From Limnomonas spitsbergensis (Eukaryota > Chlorophyta > Chlorophyceae > Chlamydomonadales): a DNA stretch of 64,000 bases. Location: the NCBI GenBank assembly GCA_037349105.1, contig JAYJMM010000004.1:4863001-4927000 (forward strand), given 5' to 3'. The stretch's first letter is position 1; every line of letters starts with the position of its first letter. The position numbers and the translations under genes are program-made. Under the pieces are notes generated by a model. It worked only from the letters and a program-made list of their open reading frames with translations. It had not been told where the DNA came from and ran no database searches. Positions 1 to 14,200 of this stretch are shown here, in pieces.

Positions 1-284
1 TCAAAATTGTGAATATTAAATCATTCTCAAATAAGTTCCTCTCACATCAAGAATTGCTGATCTATCAGGCGTCTCAACATTTTCCATACTATTGCAGTAA
101 CAGCCTCAAATTTCAAACAAATAGTGCTATGTTTGCAGTCATCAGATAATAATACTGAATGCAGGCGCCATGATCCCAACCCAAATTTGGCACAGAATGC
201 CCGACTCCCAGGCCATACTCTTCGAACCTAGATCAACTAACCCCCCCGGCTATACCGTTAACATCCACCCCATGCATCACTCAC

Positions 285-1620
285 CATGCCGTACGCAACA
301 GACACAGCAATAAACAAGAAGATGGTGCTATACGCGCCCATGTAGGCTTGCATTCCGAGATCGTCTGAGGGCGGCTTGAAAATATCAGCTAAGATGACTT
401 GAGGAATGCTGCGTGAGGGGACAGGCAACAAGAAAGACATCCCGGTCAGTGTGCCAGCCAAGTGCGGAGCTACCAGCTGCTGCAGCCTTAATAGGGATTG
501 TGTGACTGCGGACAACAATTAGTATATTGTTTATCACAAATTCATATGGATGATACTGAAGCAAAATAATTGCAAGTAACTGGTCTGTCTGCCTGTTTGC
601 CACAGACCCTTCAAGATGCATCAAGAAGTTAGACAGCTGCTGACAGGTTCATGTCCGTTCAATACCAGTACACAGGAGATTATTATGAAGCAGTTAACAG
701 AGGGAAGAGGGCTGGTGTGATTGGTTCGGTGCTCTACCCTTAATCCTGCCATGCGCGAGGAAGCCGGAAGCAGAATTCAAAATTAAATGCAAGCAGCCTT
801 GCAGCGTCACTACAGAGCCCAGAGTGTGTCCTTACATGAGTAGGACATCAAGCAGCACTGCCTGCATGGCGTTGTATCTCACGAACCGGCTGAAGTTCAT
901 ATTGTTGATGATGCCCGAGTAAACTCCCAGAAAGACGATAAAGCTGCGCAGGCCAAAGAGGGGCGATTTTTGTAAGTTTCGTTTCTTAGAGCTGATGGAG
1001 AGTGAAAGCCTCTGAGCACTGAGGCAGCAGGGTGCGTATCTACGAGCAGCATACCACACATCTGCTGCTTATGAGTTTTCAGGGAAACAAGGAATCATCC
1101 AGGTCCATGTCAAGCTGCGGCCATGCTACATTGTGGCCCCCTGTTTCAGACTCAACATCAGTGCAGATGGATGCCCCATCACAACAGGACGCACTGCCTC
1201 CCAGGATATTGGCTTTCATGGCTTTCATGGCGGAATGAACAATAAAAACATGCCTCTCGTTCAGCCACTTTGGGCCACAAATTCTACCCGCACCACTCAC
1301 GGCAAAAATGGTACGCTGTTGTAAAGCATGGAAATGGGTGCTAGCGGCGAAAGCGCTCTCGCAACGAAGGGGTAATTGAAGAGGATGAACTTCCCGAACG
1401 GAATGGCGTCCAACAGAGGGAGCAGGTAGGGTAGCGAGGCTATCACTCGATCTGCGACGTCTTTGTTGTTGTTGTCGTTGTCCATAATTGCCTTGGGAAC
1501 GAAAGCTAATCTTCTTCCTTGCACAGGTGCCTTGCAAGGCCGTGCTTGCAGCTGCCGAGCTGACTTCATCCGCATCAGTCCCCCAGAAGCAGCCATACGG
1601 TGGACGGAGCCGAGCATCAT
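285..1620 (-). CDS. TIC20: TIC20-like chloroplast inner envelope translocon protein (3' partial)
   Basis: Three exons on the minus strand join in phase: 1620-1301, 943-836 and 408-285, giving 184 residues with no stop. The first ATG of exon 1 is followed by a basic, acid-poor stretch typical of a plastid transit peptide. The mature part reads like TIC20: RVIASLPYLLPLLDAIPFGK, then VPFLPFIVFLGVYSG across the first splice, RFVRYNAMQAVLLDVLLI across the second, and a last hydrophobic segment ending STIFLFIAVSVAYGM. The hydrophobic segments and the R-x-N-x-MQA motif are hallmarks of the TIC20 family, which forms part of the protein-conducting channel of the TIC complex. Exon 3 ends at a strong GTGAGT donor at 284-279. 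The short last exon expected in this family (about 20 residues) is not visible in 1-278 and probably lies beyond the left edge. The resemblance is closer to the plant TIC20-II/V group; that subgrouping is from memory. Confidence 0.85.
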
Positions 1621-2224
1621 TTTCAGGATTATGAGTGCTTACAAGTGTGCGATGATGTATATGAGCTCTGGGTCTGTGTGTCTGGTAGAGTTTCCCTTGG
1701 TAGCTTCTTATACCAGAGCCTGGAGCCAGGGCCCGGAGCCTATGGTCCAAAATGGAGTACGGCAGGAGCGGGTGGGGTGGGACCAGGCAAGTGAAGCGGG
1801 AACGGTGTCAGCTACTCGCTACTGCTGCAGGTTGAGGGGTGGGACACGCTTTGGCCCGTGGTCAGGTTTCGAACCTGCTTTAAAGTGCAGGGTCGCATTT
1901 CTAGCATCCGTCGAATGCCTTCGAATCAACCATATATTTGAATAACTTGCGTCGTCTCATCGACTACGTTCAATTTCCGTACATGCAGGAATGCGTAGAA
2001 GTGGCTTGATGATGATCGGTACTTAAGCAGCCTGTCGCGATGAAGCATTTCAAACTGTGGGGCGCCAACGCTGAGGCTGAGGAGTAAGCATGCGCAGCTG
2101 ACGGTCCGCAAATTGACGTATCTCACATATGTGATGATAAGTCAATGGTAAAGAGCAAGTGATAAGTCTTCACCTACCTCACTCTTGTAGAGTTGAATAC
2201 TATCAGCCGGAGACAGGGGAGCTC
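1621..2224. promoter_or_regulatory. Shared divergent promoter region between TIC20-like gene and giant-protein gene
   Basis: About 600 bases separate the start codons of two head-to-head genes (minus at 1620, plus at 2225). No TATA box or clear element is identifiable. The region includes both 5' UTRs and probably a bidirectional promoter, inferred only from orientation and spacing. Confidence 0.4.
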
Positions 2225-5200
2225 ATGTCCGCGGAGAGCGAGGCCCCGTGAGTGTGCTTTGATGCCTGCTGCCGATCGTTGACGCGTCTATTGACGTCGG
2301 AACTCCAGCAGCGCGCCCTGCCTAATCATATCCGCTGACTCAACTTCTACAGGGCCGCCTTCAGTAGCCATTTCATGAAGATTCCCAGCATGTCCAGGTG
2401 AGCAGCAGCAGGCAGCCTCTGCCAGAGTGCCGACATTGCATGCACTCATGCATGGGGGCAACTCGAGTGGGGGCGGCTCTTATGTCCTCTCAATTCCTTC
2501 ATATTGTGCCATATCCACTCGTGTCCTCCCAGGTCCATCCATGTCCTCGCATGTCCATGCAGCGGGGGGGCAGCTCCCAGGACTGTAGACCTGACTGCTG
2601 CTTTCCCCAGTCAGCATAGAACCAGTTCTTCCTAGTAAACCCTCTGATTCCAATTGAGCCATCCGAATCCAGCCGGCGGTATCAAATCAGCAAATGGCTC
2701 ATCTGGTGGCCCTGATACTACTTGGGGTTTCGTTGCCTACATAGATCTTTGTCGTTCGAAATGGGCAAAGACGTCCAGCATCGAAGCTGGTTTTGAAGGC
2801 TCATGGACAAGAATAAAGATGCCTCAAAGGGGATTTTTCAAACACTTTATGGCCCTGACAGAATCAGCCCTTCCTGCCCTGAAAGATCAGACGCAAGCCA
2901 CATAAATTCCTGTAATACAAATATCCAATCTGCCATGAACAACCTGCCATGCACTCCCATACACTGACTTGCATCCACATATACTCTCGTGTAATCTCAT
3001 GCACTCATATTTAATCGCAGCGATCCCATGTACTCCCTTGTTATCTTGTGCACGGTACCAGCATGCCCTCGCATATACTCCCATGTACTCTCATGCACCT
3101 TCATGCATTTACTTCCATGTACTCCCCTGCGCTCACATGCACTCACACGCACTCACACACACGCACATGTCCTCCATGCACTCACACGTACTCGCATGCA
3201 CTCACATGCCCTCAAACGAGCATCCATGCACTCGCATGCACTCATATGAACACCCATGCACTCGAGTGCACTCCCAGGTACTCTTATGCACTCTCATGCA
3301 CTGGTCTGTGCTCCCATGTACTCCCATATTTCCATGCACTCCCAAGCTCTCCCATGTTTTTCCTTGCACTCCCATACACTCTCATACACTCTCATGCACT
3401 TCCATGCACTCGCACGTCCTTGCCTGCACCCTCATATACTCCCATGAACTCGCAAACAGACTCGCATGTGTCCATGCACGCCCTTGTACTGCCATGCAGT
3501 CAAACGCAGTGTAATGCACTCGTATATGCATCCACTAGCTCTTAGGTACACTCGTGCTCCTATGTTCTTGCATGTACTCTGCCCATGTGCTCTTATGCTT
3601 GTGCATGCTCGTGCATGTACTCCATAAGTCCTTTCATGTACTTCCATATCCTCGTATGTCCCTGCCAGACCAGTTTCATAACCTCTGCGGCACAGGAGGA
3701 AGAACACAGCTGGAAGCAACCGCGACGGCACCCAGGACGCCGCCTCTAGGGTTGAGGGCATGTCTTCCAGCGGGAACGGCGTGCTGAACTCCCTCCTACA
3801 CCGCATGTCATCCGTCCGCCACCAATCCCCCAGCCACGCCCACAGCCAATCTCCGGACAGCAGCAGCCGGGGCCTGCCTGTGGTGGGTCCCAGGAGCAGC
3901 ATGCCCACAATCAATCCACCCACAGTGTCCCGCCGCTTTGACTCCCAGACCTATGGTCAGGGACCCTTCTCTCCAATTAACCCTGAGGGCGACGAGAATG
4001 ACGCGTCGTTGCCTGGCAGCACCGGAAGCGGACGGGCCATCATTGTCCTAGGACCCAGGCATGGGACCACCTCACACCTCTCTCGAAGGCAGCAGCAGGG
4101 CCGCAGAAGTGTTGACTCTCAAAAGGACAACAGGCCAACTGCCCACAACCGCAGAAGTGTTGACAAGGGAAATTATGGCGTGCCGCCCCAACTGCCTGTG
4201 AGCACAGTCCTGCAGCTGCCCGCCGCTCCTCCAGGCGTTAGGCAAGGCGGCAGTAGTAGGGCAGAGGCTCAGCCGACCTCGCCACTGCCCTGGGCTTCTC
4301 AGGAAAACCCTGCTCCGTTGCAGAAATCACACGGCACTAGAATCCCTCAGCTCCCACCCGCCTTAGCCCCACATCCACCGGCATCGGGCACGGCAGCGGC
4401 TGGCCAGGCTTCGGGGTCTCCGGTGGGGCTTGGTGTGGCGGCGGCTGAGCCCCGCGGTGGCTCGTCAGCCACGCCTGCTGCCGCTGCTGCACCCGCTGCC
4501 AAACCTGGTCCGTCCTCATCAAGCACTGCGAGTGCCTCGTCGAAGGAGCTCCTGGCGCAGCTGCGGCTGGAGCTGAAGATGCTCAAGCAGCAGCAGCAGG
4601 AGCTCAAGGCTGCAGGGACACATCCACAGCAGCAGCTGCAGCAGAAGGGCGGCCCGTTGTCTGCCCTGGCACCGGCCACCTCGTCCCTGCCCGCAGCAAA
4701 GGAGGCAGCGCTGCCTCAAGGGGCAGCTGCTTCCCTGAGCCCCACAGCTGTGCGTGCGGCAGCAGCCGAAACTGCCCCAGCTGCGCCCCAACCCCGCCCC
4801 AGCCCCAGCCCCGGCCCCGGCCCCAGCGGGAGTTCAGGCCTGCAACAGTCTAACCACGCTAAGAAGGGGCTGGCCACGGGTTCTGGTCAGGGCCTGCGGG
4901 ATGTGGATACGGCTGCAGGCACGACGGGTGCTGCTCGCAGTCCATCTGGCCTCGAGGCGCACCGCTCTGCTGGCCCATCCGAACCAGCAATGGGGGGTGC
5001 AGCGGCTGGAAATGCGGCAGCGGCGAGCGGGGCAGGTGCGGGCAGCAGTGACGGCTCTGTGTCTTTGGAAGCGGACATGAGGCGCAGCCTGAGCCTCGGT
5101 CAGGGAAACTTCCTGGCCCACTCTTGGGGGCCCACAGGCAGCAGCGCGAAGGCGGTAGCTGCTGTGGCGTTCGGCACCCACGGCCCGTCCCCGCCCCGTC

Positions 5201-8200
5201 CTCATGCAAGCATCCCCCAGAGGGGCGGGGCGACACCGGGCAGCCGACAGGAGGGACTGAGGATGGCCCTGCCGCAGGGCGGTCACTTGGGCGCCGACGA
5301 GAGTGGCGTGCAGGCTGGGGGATGCAGGCCGACGTCCGCTGACTCTGTAACCTCCAGGCGCAGCATCAGCCTGGCTGGCAAGGAGGCGATACCAATGGGT
5401 CGGCATGGAGATCGGTCAATTCAACAAGCTCCGGCAGGGCCTACGGGAAGCCGAGGAGCTCAGGTGAGATTAAGGGGGCTGATGCGGTCTGCCCTACCAC
5501 CCCATCCTTGCCTAGCACTGCCCTAGTTAAGTTTGAAGGGGATCTGCAGGCATCTGCTTATTCTGTGGGTTTAACAACGATGTATCATTTATTTGTTACC
5601 TGGGTGGGGCTTCAGCTAGATGGTTGGTCCCGATTGCAGCTCTGTCAGTCGGCCCTGGATCCCCATCATTCCCTCGATCTCTGTCCTCCACCCCTGCAGG
5701 AATCCTCGCCCTCTCTCAGCAAGCCGTCTCTCTCCTTCCCCACACTGGCAGCAGCTGGCATTATCTCTGAGGGCATGCCCTCACACGGGCCTGCCTCCAC
5801 TCCGCTGACGAGCCCCAGCTTTACCAGTGCCGGGTCTGCTGCCTCATTCCCTGTCTCTGCCGCTTCTGCTTCCCTAGCTGCCGGCACGATGAGCGTCCCC
5901 CGGACTGGCGACACACGCGGCAGCCTTGACTGGCTGCGGCAAGGGTACAGCAGTCAGACCGGGAAGGATGAACAGGGGGAGACAGCAGTGGCGGCTGAGA
6001 AGGCACAGATCGTGTATGTGCCCAGCCCTCCAAAGTGAGCAGGGGATGTCGGGTCTATGGCCCAGGGGACGTGCGTTTCATGGTTGGGGTGGGTATTTCA
6101 GGAATCCTGATTATTTGGTTTCCTGGGCTGTCATGGCTTGGAGCGCTGATTAAGCCTGGGAAGTGGTTTGGCACAAGGTAATCACAATATTGGTACCAGT
6201 ATACGAGCACCAGTATGGTACCGTATCCCAGCGACAGCATGTACTTCACGCCAATCTTAAATCGGTTTTTGAGTAAGAGACCCTGGTTCGCGTTGTCCCC
6301 GCGTGAACAAGCGCCGTCTCTGCTGGCTCGAGTTTGGCCGCATCATGCAAGACGATGTAAAATAAACTTGCCCCCTGATTTCTGCCCCCTCTCATCCCCC
6401 TCGCCCACCCTGCAGGCCAGCCGCCGGCCGCATTGCACGCATGCTGTCTGAGGAGATCCCCAACAGCAGCAGGAGCAAGTCCGTCAGTGCCCTCCGCGGC
6501 GGCTTTGCGGATCTGGTGATGGCGGGCAGCGGCAGCGTGTCTCCTGTGGACAGCGGTCGGTTGCGCAGGGACACAGACCTGGACACTGAGGACGAGGGCT
6601 CATACATCGGCAGGGACGACAGTGACTACATCTTGTGAGAGCCTGGCACGCCTGCCCTGGCCCCCCACATACCTGACAAGGACATGGCCCCCCGCGCGCC
6701 TGCCCTGCCCCTTACCTACCTGACAAGAACACGCCCCTCCGCATGCCTGCCCTGGCCCCCCACATGCCATGCACACGGCCCTCCGCACGCCTGACAAGGC
6801 GCTTTGTACGCTATGCGGCCTTTCTGAGATTCCACCCACATGTTGGAATATGCCCTCATGCACGCCGCCCAACTCAAGTATCTCCCCTCTCCTTCGGCCT
6901 CCATATGGAGACGCTTCTGCCCCAGAATACATATGCTCAAGTGCTGCCTGCCTCCACACCTGCCACCTGGCCAATCTTGGTATGTGCCCTGATCAACATC
7001 CCCCCCCTCCCTGGCCGTCCCTCTGTTGCAGCCCAAGCTCTTCCAACTCGCCCACCTCTTCCACGTTTGGAAAGCGCTTGTTTGATTCCCTCAAACGGGG
7101 ATGGACCAGCAAGAGCCTCAAGACCTCTCGGCAAACCTCCAACCTAGGCTCGCCAAGTCCTCGGGCTGCGGTGAGTCAATGCCTACAGGACGGGCTGCAA
7201 CCCTCAACCCTGAGCTAGTGTCCTGTTGTAAGAAGGGCCCTGATGGCCCTGATCAGGTCTGTGTTCTGAGCTAGGTGTTAAGCGTGCAATGTTGGGCATG
7301 GAAGGCGTACAAAAGGCAGAACACTACAGCTTAAGCTGCTGCATATTGCATGCTTCTTTCCGTGTGGCCTTTGCCTGTGCAAGGCATACAACACTAATGA
7401 GATATCGACCCCCAGGATATAATCCCTCAACCCTACACCCTACACCCTGTGCAGGACATCGACCTGCATCACACACGCAGCGGCAGCGGAATGAGCGGTG
7501 TCCTAACCTCTCCCCTGGACGCCGGCCCCTCTCCCTCCATGAACGTGGAGTTCTCCTCCAAGAGCGTCGCAGCCAAGGTCTCTAAAATCAAGACGGGGCG
7601 CGCCAGCATCGAGATTCCAGCAGGCTCCGGGCGCTCGGATGCAAGCTCTGCGCTGCGCGTCACCACGCGTGCCAAGGCCAGCTTTGACTTCAGGCGGATG
7701 CTTCCCCAACAGGGCGATGATTATGACAGTGATGACGGTGAGTGCTGCTGGTGCATCCGCCATGGAGGTGGGGGAGAAGGAAGTGCCCAGGGGGGTGGGT
7801 GCAGCTGGTGCATCTGCTGGTAGTGTGGGAGAAAAGTGCCAACAGGGATTGGCTGCTAAGGAGGTGTCTGATGGTAATGTGGGAGAAAAGTGCCAAGGGG
7901 GGTGGCTGCTAAGGAGGTGTCTGCTGGTGCATCTGCTGAGGGTGGGGGAGCAAAATGTGTGAAAGGGGGGGTGGGTGCTGCTGAGATTTTAGCTAGGGAT
8001 GGGGATGGAATAGTTGCCTAAGGGGGTGGTAGCTACCGGGGCATCAGCTGGGGACGGGCAGCATGAGGTGTTCAGGGGGGGATGCAGCTGGGGCAACAGC
8101 TGGAATGGGGACAGAAGTTGACTTAGCCCAAGCACCCGCCCTCTTTTGGTGTGTGTGTGTGTGCGCTGTGGCTCGTTTTCTCTTACCCGCCTTCCTTACC

Positions 8201-11200
8201 CTTCCTTCCCTGTCGTCTTAAACAGGCTTGGTTTCCGAGACTCCCGAGCCAGCTTATGACGAGGGCTGGCTGCCCCCCGTGCCCCTTCCCGCCGACAACT
8301 CAGCGCCCAGCGCCTTGCTGGCAGACTGCAGCACGCGGCCTGCTTGGGCTGGAGCATCCGACCCGGCTGCCGACCGGACCAGGCACTCCTCTCACGACCC
8401 TGCAACCGGAAACACATATTTGCTGCACCCTGACGCCTTTGGCGCTGCTGCTGGCAGCGCGGCCGCGCGCGCGTCCCTGAACTCTGCTGCGTATTCAAAT
8501 CTCGAAGCCCGGCCACTGACGGATCTGCCGGGCATACAATTGAAGGCGGCCGGATCTGACGCGAGGTCGGATTGGCAGCCCCCTCACAGGCTTGGGATCA
8601 AACTCCGAGCGACGCCCAATGCCCAGGCGGACGGGGAGGTTGTGACTGAGGCGAATGCGCAGGCGTCAGCATCGTCAGTGATCCGGACAAACTCAAGAGC
8701 ACTTCCAGCACCAGCACCCACGCATACCCCTACACCAGCACCAGCACCAGCACCCTCTCCCTCCCCTCTGCAAGTACCAGCATCAGCCTCTGCGATAGCA
8801 CCACCACACCCAAGCACCTCTGTCCCCACACCCATCCCTGCACCCGCACCCGCACCCGCACCCTTGCTCTCTCTGACACAAGCACGCACATCTACCCCTG
8901 CGCCTGCACGCACTCCCTTGCTACCACTCACACACACACGCACGTCTGCACCTGCATCCACGGCGGAGCTGGAGGCAGACCGCAGCTTGGACGCCGCCCT
9001 GTCCTTTGGCAGCGAGGAGGTGCAGCGGCTCAAGTGGAGTGGGCGATCTGGTGGCTCCTGGGTCCAAGACGGGAATGAAGGCAATGCCTCCTGGGTGGAG
9101 CAGAGTGACGGCGATAAAACGAGGTAAGCAGGGTTCACGCTTCAGGGTGTAGGGTTTGGCTTTTTATTCTCCTGAACCCTGTACCTTGCTCACTAGGACG
9201 GAGTCAATGGCTCTTGAGTAAAGCAGAGCGACAGCTGTGAAACGGGACTGCTGTATTAGTTCCCCCCCGCATAGGAGTGCAACCGACTGTCCGCCCTCTA
9301 TCCTCCCCTGTCTCACCATTCAAATGCTTGTCCCGCTCATCTTGCTCATGCCCCACGGTTGGCTAATACCGGTACACAGTCAGACATGCCTTAGGGCCTG
9401 GGCTAAGGAGGCCCACTACACAGTCGCAGCATGATCCGGAAAGGGTGAAGGGCTGTATCATACATCCAGTCAGTGGAAACGAGACACCCATGAAGCAAGG
9501 GCATTCTACAGGAGGGGGTGCTGCCCTTGGCAAGCCCTCAGCAGGGCCATGCGAGGGGCTGACGCGCTCGATGCGCATATTCCTGCTGTCACTCTTACGC
9601 CCTGGCCTTTTTACCCTCTTTCCCCATGCGCAGCTCGGCACTGTCAAAGGGGCGGACTTTCAGCAATCGCCTGTTGAGGTCCTCCGTGGGCCTGCTCAAG
9701 ATGGCTGTGGGCGGCAAGGGGGCGGGGAGTCCCAAGTCCCGCGCAGCAGCCACCAGGCAGACCTCAGGCCTGGGGTCGCGTCAACACTCCACCCTCCTGG
9801 TAGGCCACAGCCTGCAGGGCATGGCCAGGGTCTGCGGTTCTGGGCAGAAGGAAGGGCTGAACTAGAGCCTGAGCAATGGGGTGCCGAGTCAGGGCGGATG
9901 GGCTGCTGGCTAGGTGGGGAGGATCAGGAGGTTGAGGATGATCGCATGCCAATAGGGTATCAAGAGTTCATGTTCTTTTATTATTTGTAATCGCACAGAG
10001 TTTTCCATTCCTTATATCCTGAACCAGGCACTGACTGTGCCTCATTATGTATGGGCTGCTAATGGGCTGCTTGCTGAGTACCGAGGTTTATTGCTTGTCC
10101 TCTGCCTCTCCTACACTTCTTGCTTGTCCTCTGCCCACTCCTACCTTGACCCCGCTTGTCCTGCACCAGGACGACACCGAGAGCTTGGATGCCTCGTCCC
10201 CTCATCACAGCGGCAGGCACGCGCAGGCCCTGGACTTCTCCTCCAAGAGCATGGTCTCCAAAATATCACGCATGCTCCATGCACGCAGCAGCGTGGATCT
10301 GGTCGCGGCAGGGCTGCCTGTAGCTTACCGAACCAAGTCTAGCGTCGACGTTCGGAACAATCGGAAGCCACACCACGGGCTCCGTGGCGACGACTGTTAT
10401 GATGACACGGGTGGGTGTTTAACTAAAACGTGTGAACCAATACCGCGCGCGAAATTTTATTTGTATACCTGACTAAGCATGTATTCATGAATCAGTAGCC
10501 AAGCCTGGCTAAGGTTTATGGTGGTTCCCGTATGATGGTGGTTCCCGTATGATGGTGGTTCCCGTATGATGGTGGCTCCCGTATGATGGTGGTTCCCGTA
10601 TGATGGTGGGTCCCGTATGATGGTGGTTCCCGTATGATGGTGGGTCCCGTATGATGGTGGGTCCCGTATGATGGTGGGTCCCGTATGATGGTGGGTCCCG
10701 TATGATGGTGGGTCCCGTATGATGGTGGGTCCCGTATGATGGTGGGTCCCGTATGATGGTGGTTCCCGTATGATGGTGGGTCCCGTATGATGGTGGGTCC
10801 CGTATGATGGTGGGTCCCGTATGATGGTGGGTCCCGTATGATGGTGGGTCCCGTATGATGGTGGTTCCCGTATGATGGTGGGTCCCGTATGATGGTGGGT
10901 CCCGTATGATGGTGGGTCCCGTATGATGGTGGGTCCCGTATGATGGTGGGTCCCGTATGATGGTGGGTCCCGTATGATGGTGGGTCCCGTATGATGGTGG
11001 GTCCCGTATGATGGTGGGTCCCGTATGATGGTGGGTCCCGTATGATGGTGGGTCCCGTATGATGGTGGGTCCCGTATGATGGTGGGTCCCGTATGATGGT
11101 GGGTCCCGTATGATGGTGGGTCCCGTATGATGGTGGGTCCCGTATGATGGTGGGTCCTGTATGATGGTGGGTCCCGTATGATGGTGGGTCCCGTATGATG

Positions 11201-14200
11201 GTGGGTCCCGTATGATGGTGGCTCCCGTATGATGGTGGCTCCCGTATGATGGTGGCTCCCGTATGATGGTGGCTCCCGTATGATGGTGGGTCCCGTATGA
11301 TGGTGGGTCCCGTATGATGGTGGGTCCCGTATGATGGTGGGTCCCGTATGATGGTGGGTCCCGTATGATGGTGGGTCCCGTATGATGGTGGGTCCCGTAT
11401 GATGGTGGGTCCCGTATGATGGTGGGTCCCGTATGATGGTGGGTCCCGTATGATGGTGGGTCCCGTATGATGGTGGGTCCCGTATGATGGTGGGTCCCGT
11501 ATGATGGTGGGTCCCGTATGATGGTGGGTCCCGTATGATGGTGGGTCCCGTATGATGGTGGGTCCCGTATGATGGTGGGTCCCGTATGATGGTGGGTCCC
11601 GTATGATGGTGGGTCCCGTATGATGGTGGGTCCTGTATGATGGTGGGTCCCGTATGATGGTGGGTCCCGTATGATGGTGGGTCCCGTATGATGGTGGGTC
11701 CCGTATGATGGTGGGTCCCGTATGATGGTGGCTCCCGTATGATGGTGGCTCCCGTATGATGGTGGGTCCCGTATGATGGTGGGTCCCGTATGATGGTGGG
11801 TCCCGTATGATGGTGGGTCCCGTATGATGGTGGGTCCCGTATGATGGTGGGTCCCGTATGATGGTGGGTCCCGTATGATGGTGGGTCCCGAATGATGGTG
11901 GGTCCCGTATGTTGGTGGGTCCCGTATGATGGTGGGTCCCGTATGATGGTGGGTCCCGTATGATGACGGGTCCCGTATGATGGTGGGTCCCGTATGATGG
12001 TGGGTCCCGTATGATGGTGGGTCCCGTATGATGGTGGGTCCCGTATGATGGTGGGTCCCGTATGATGGTGGGTCCCGTATGATGGTGGGTCCCGTATGAT
12101 GGTGGGTCCCGAATGATGGTGGGTCCCGTATGATGGTGGGTCCCGTATTATGACTATGATGATTCTTCTGCTGGGTATTGTACACTAAGGTATGGCTGAT
12201 GTCCATGATGGGTCTTGTGCTGTGCATCTCAGGACCTTGTGGCAGGGGGAAGGGGGATCAGGTCTAATAGGCTAGCTCAAGGCTTTCGGGGCTGCTATTT
12301 AAGGATGGGTTATTGCGGGTGCTGCTGAGCCACACAGCCCGGGGTGAAAGTGGGGGTAGATGCTGTTATGGGTTGATGTGGCGGGCAAAGCAGCCTGGGG
12401 TTAAAAGAGGGGTTAGAGTAGATGTGTTTCGTGGTTAGAGTAGAGAGTGCTTCTTATGTCTTTCGTGATGGGGCTGCGAGTTGAGACTCGAGAGAGCACC
12501 TTGGTGTAAGACTGAGATTTGTACCATACAATCACTGACCAAGGCTGTGCAGGGCTCACCTTTTTGTTTCGTTTGGTTTTGTCGGGGCTTGGTTTCTTTT
12601 TATAAGAAAATGCTGGCACCCGAGGGGGGAGAATGCTCCACAGCTTTCTTCATCGCCTGCCTCCACCGACCCAAACAACCATGTCCTTCCCCTCTCTCCT
12701 ATCCTCACCATCCACCAGGGCTTGCGGCACTCACGCCCGAGCCTGAGTACGACCAGGGCATGCTCCCCTCGCTCGCGTGGCCGAGCGCCAACACCGCTTT
12801 GGCTGTCTCATACGACGACAGCCGGATCCCCTCCCCACCCGCCAAAGCTGACAGCGGCGGCAGCGCTGGCGGCGGAGCTGTGCCCACCGACACTGCCAGC
12901 ACCCACCGCGCCTACCCCGCCCACGGTGGTAGTCGCGGCAGCCCAGAGATGCCCGCCGCAAAGCCATCCGGCAGACTCCCCAGTGGTAGCGGGCGGCACG
13001 GACCCGAGGCGCTCCTCCAGTGTGTGGATCTGACGGGGAACACCACGTACAGCGATGTGCAGCCCGGGGCCATGCAGCAGAGTATGACAAGGCAGACGTC
13101 GCAGAGAGGCAGCGTTGTCAATCCCGCCGCCAAGAGCCCCACAACCAACCTCGGCATCTTGCAGTAGGTTGGGTCTTTCGGCTGTGGGTCTTAATTTTTG
13201 TTGTTTGAGGCTTTTAGCCGCGGACTGGTCTTGTTGTAGAGATTTTCTCAGTGGGGGCTATCAGATGGGACTCGGATTTCGATGTAGGTCGTAAAATGGG
13301 CATCCCCCACAACCCAGATGAAGGCCAAGCTGGGCCCTGGTAGCGTCCATTAGCCCATGCCCAGATTTGCGTATTTCAGGGGTAAAGCCTGTGACGTTAC
13401 CTGTGGGAAGCGTTGTCTGGCAGCTCCAAGCGCTTCCCCTGCCTCCTGCATTTGATCCAGTGCTGTACTGATAACAGTCCTTATGATGACTGAATTACGT
13501 ATAGCGTAATTCCAATCACCGTATTTACGGGCACAATTACGGCGCATCTGCACAGCACTGATTAGATCCCAATCCGCCGAGGCTTTTAAATTGCTGCAAC
13601 CCTGACTGCCGACCCCCTCGGCTTTTACTGCCTCCTCTTGCCCCTTTCTTCGCTCCGTGAGCTCAACCTTTTCCCCTGATGTGTCATCCATCCCACTAGG
13701 AGGCTGTGGGCACCCGGATGAAGTCCGCTGCAACCGCCTGCCACCCCCCAACCCTATTTGATGTGCAGGCAGCCCCGCCCAGACATCTTGAAGGAGGTGT
13801 CCGGAGAGATGTGTCCGATCGAGGCCAGCAGCCAGCACCTGGTTCGACATTCCTATTTGGGCGCGGCACAGAGCGGGAACTCTCCTGGTGGTGTCCCGCC
13901 AGCGCCGATGTCGGCGCTGCCCAGCCCCCCCTCCCTCAGCCCCGCCACCTCCATCTCATCGCCTCGGAAGCTGCACGCGAGCGTGGTCCTGCTGCTCGGT
14001 AAGCTCAACGCACTGCCCAGCGACCTGCTGGAACAGATTGTCGAGCAGCTAACCTCAGGGGCGATGCAGAAGCAGCAGCTGCTGCTTGCAGCGGAGCGGC
14101 AGCAGGCTGGGGCGCTGGCCAGCAGGAGCGTTGATGAGCAGCGTGGCGTTTCCGATGGCCCTGGTCAGCGCTCCGCCCTGGCCTCGGCTATGTCGCAATC

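Noticed and set aside
1820..1895. tRNA-like T-arm (AGCAGGTTCGAAACCTGAC on the minus strand)
   Set aside because: No matching acceptor stem, D-arm or anticodon arm can be placed around it, and the T stem has a mismatch.
10517..12160. CRISPR-like regular array
   Set aside because: The units are contiguous with no unique spacers, and the host is a eukaryote; it is a minisatellite.
10509..12227. A 572-codon minus-strand open frame with a 17-residue repeat (GTHHHTGPTIIRDPPSY)
   Set aside because: It is exactly the translation of the 17-bp satellite read over three units. It lies inside an intron of the plus-strand gene and has no non-repeat flanks.
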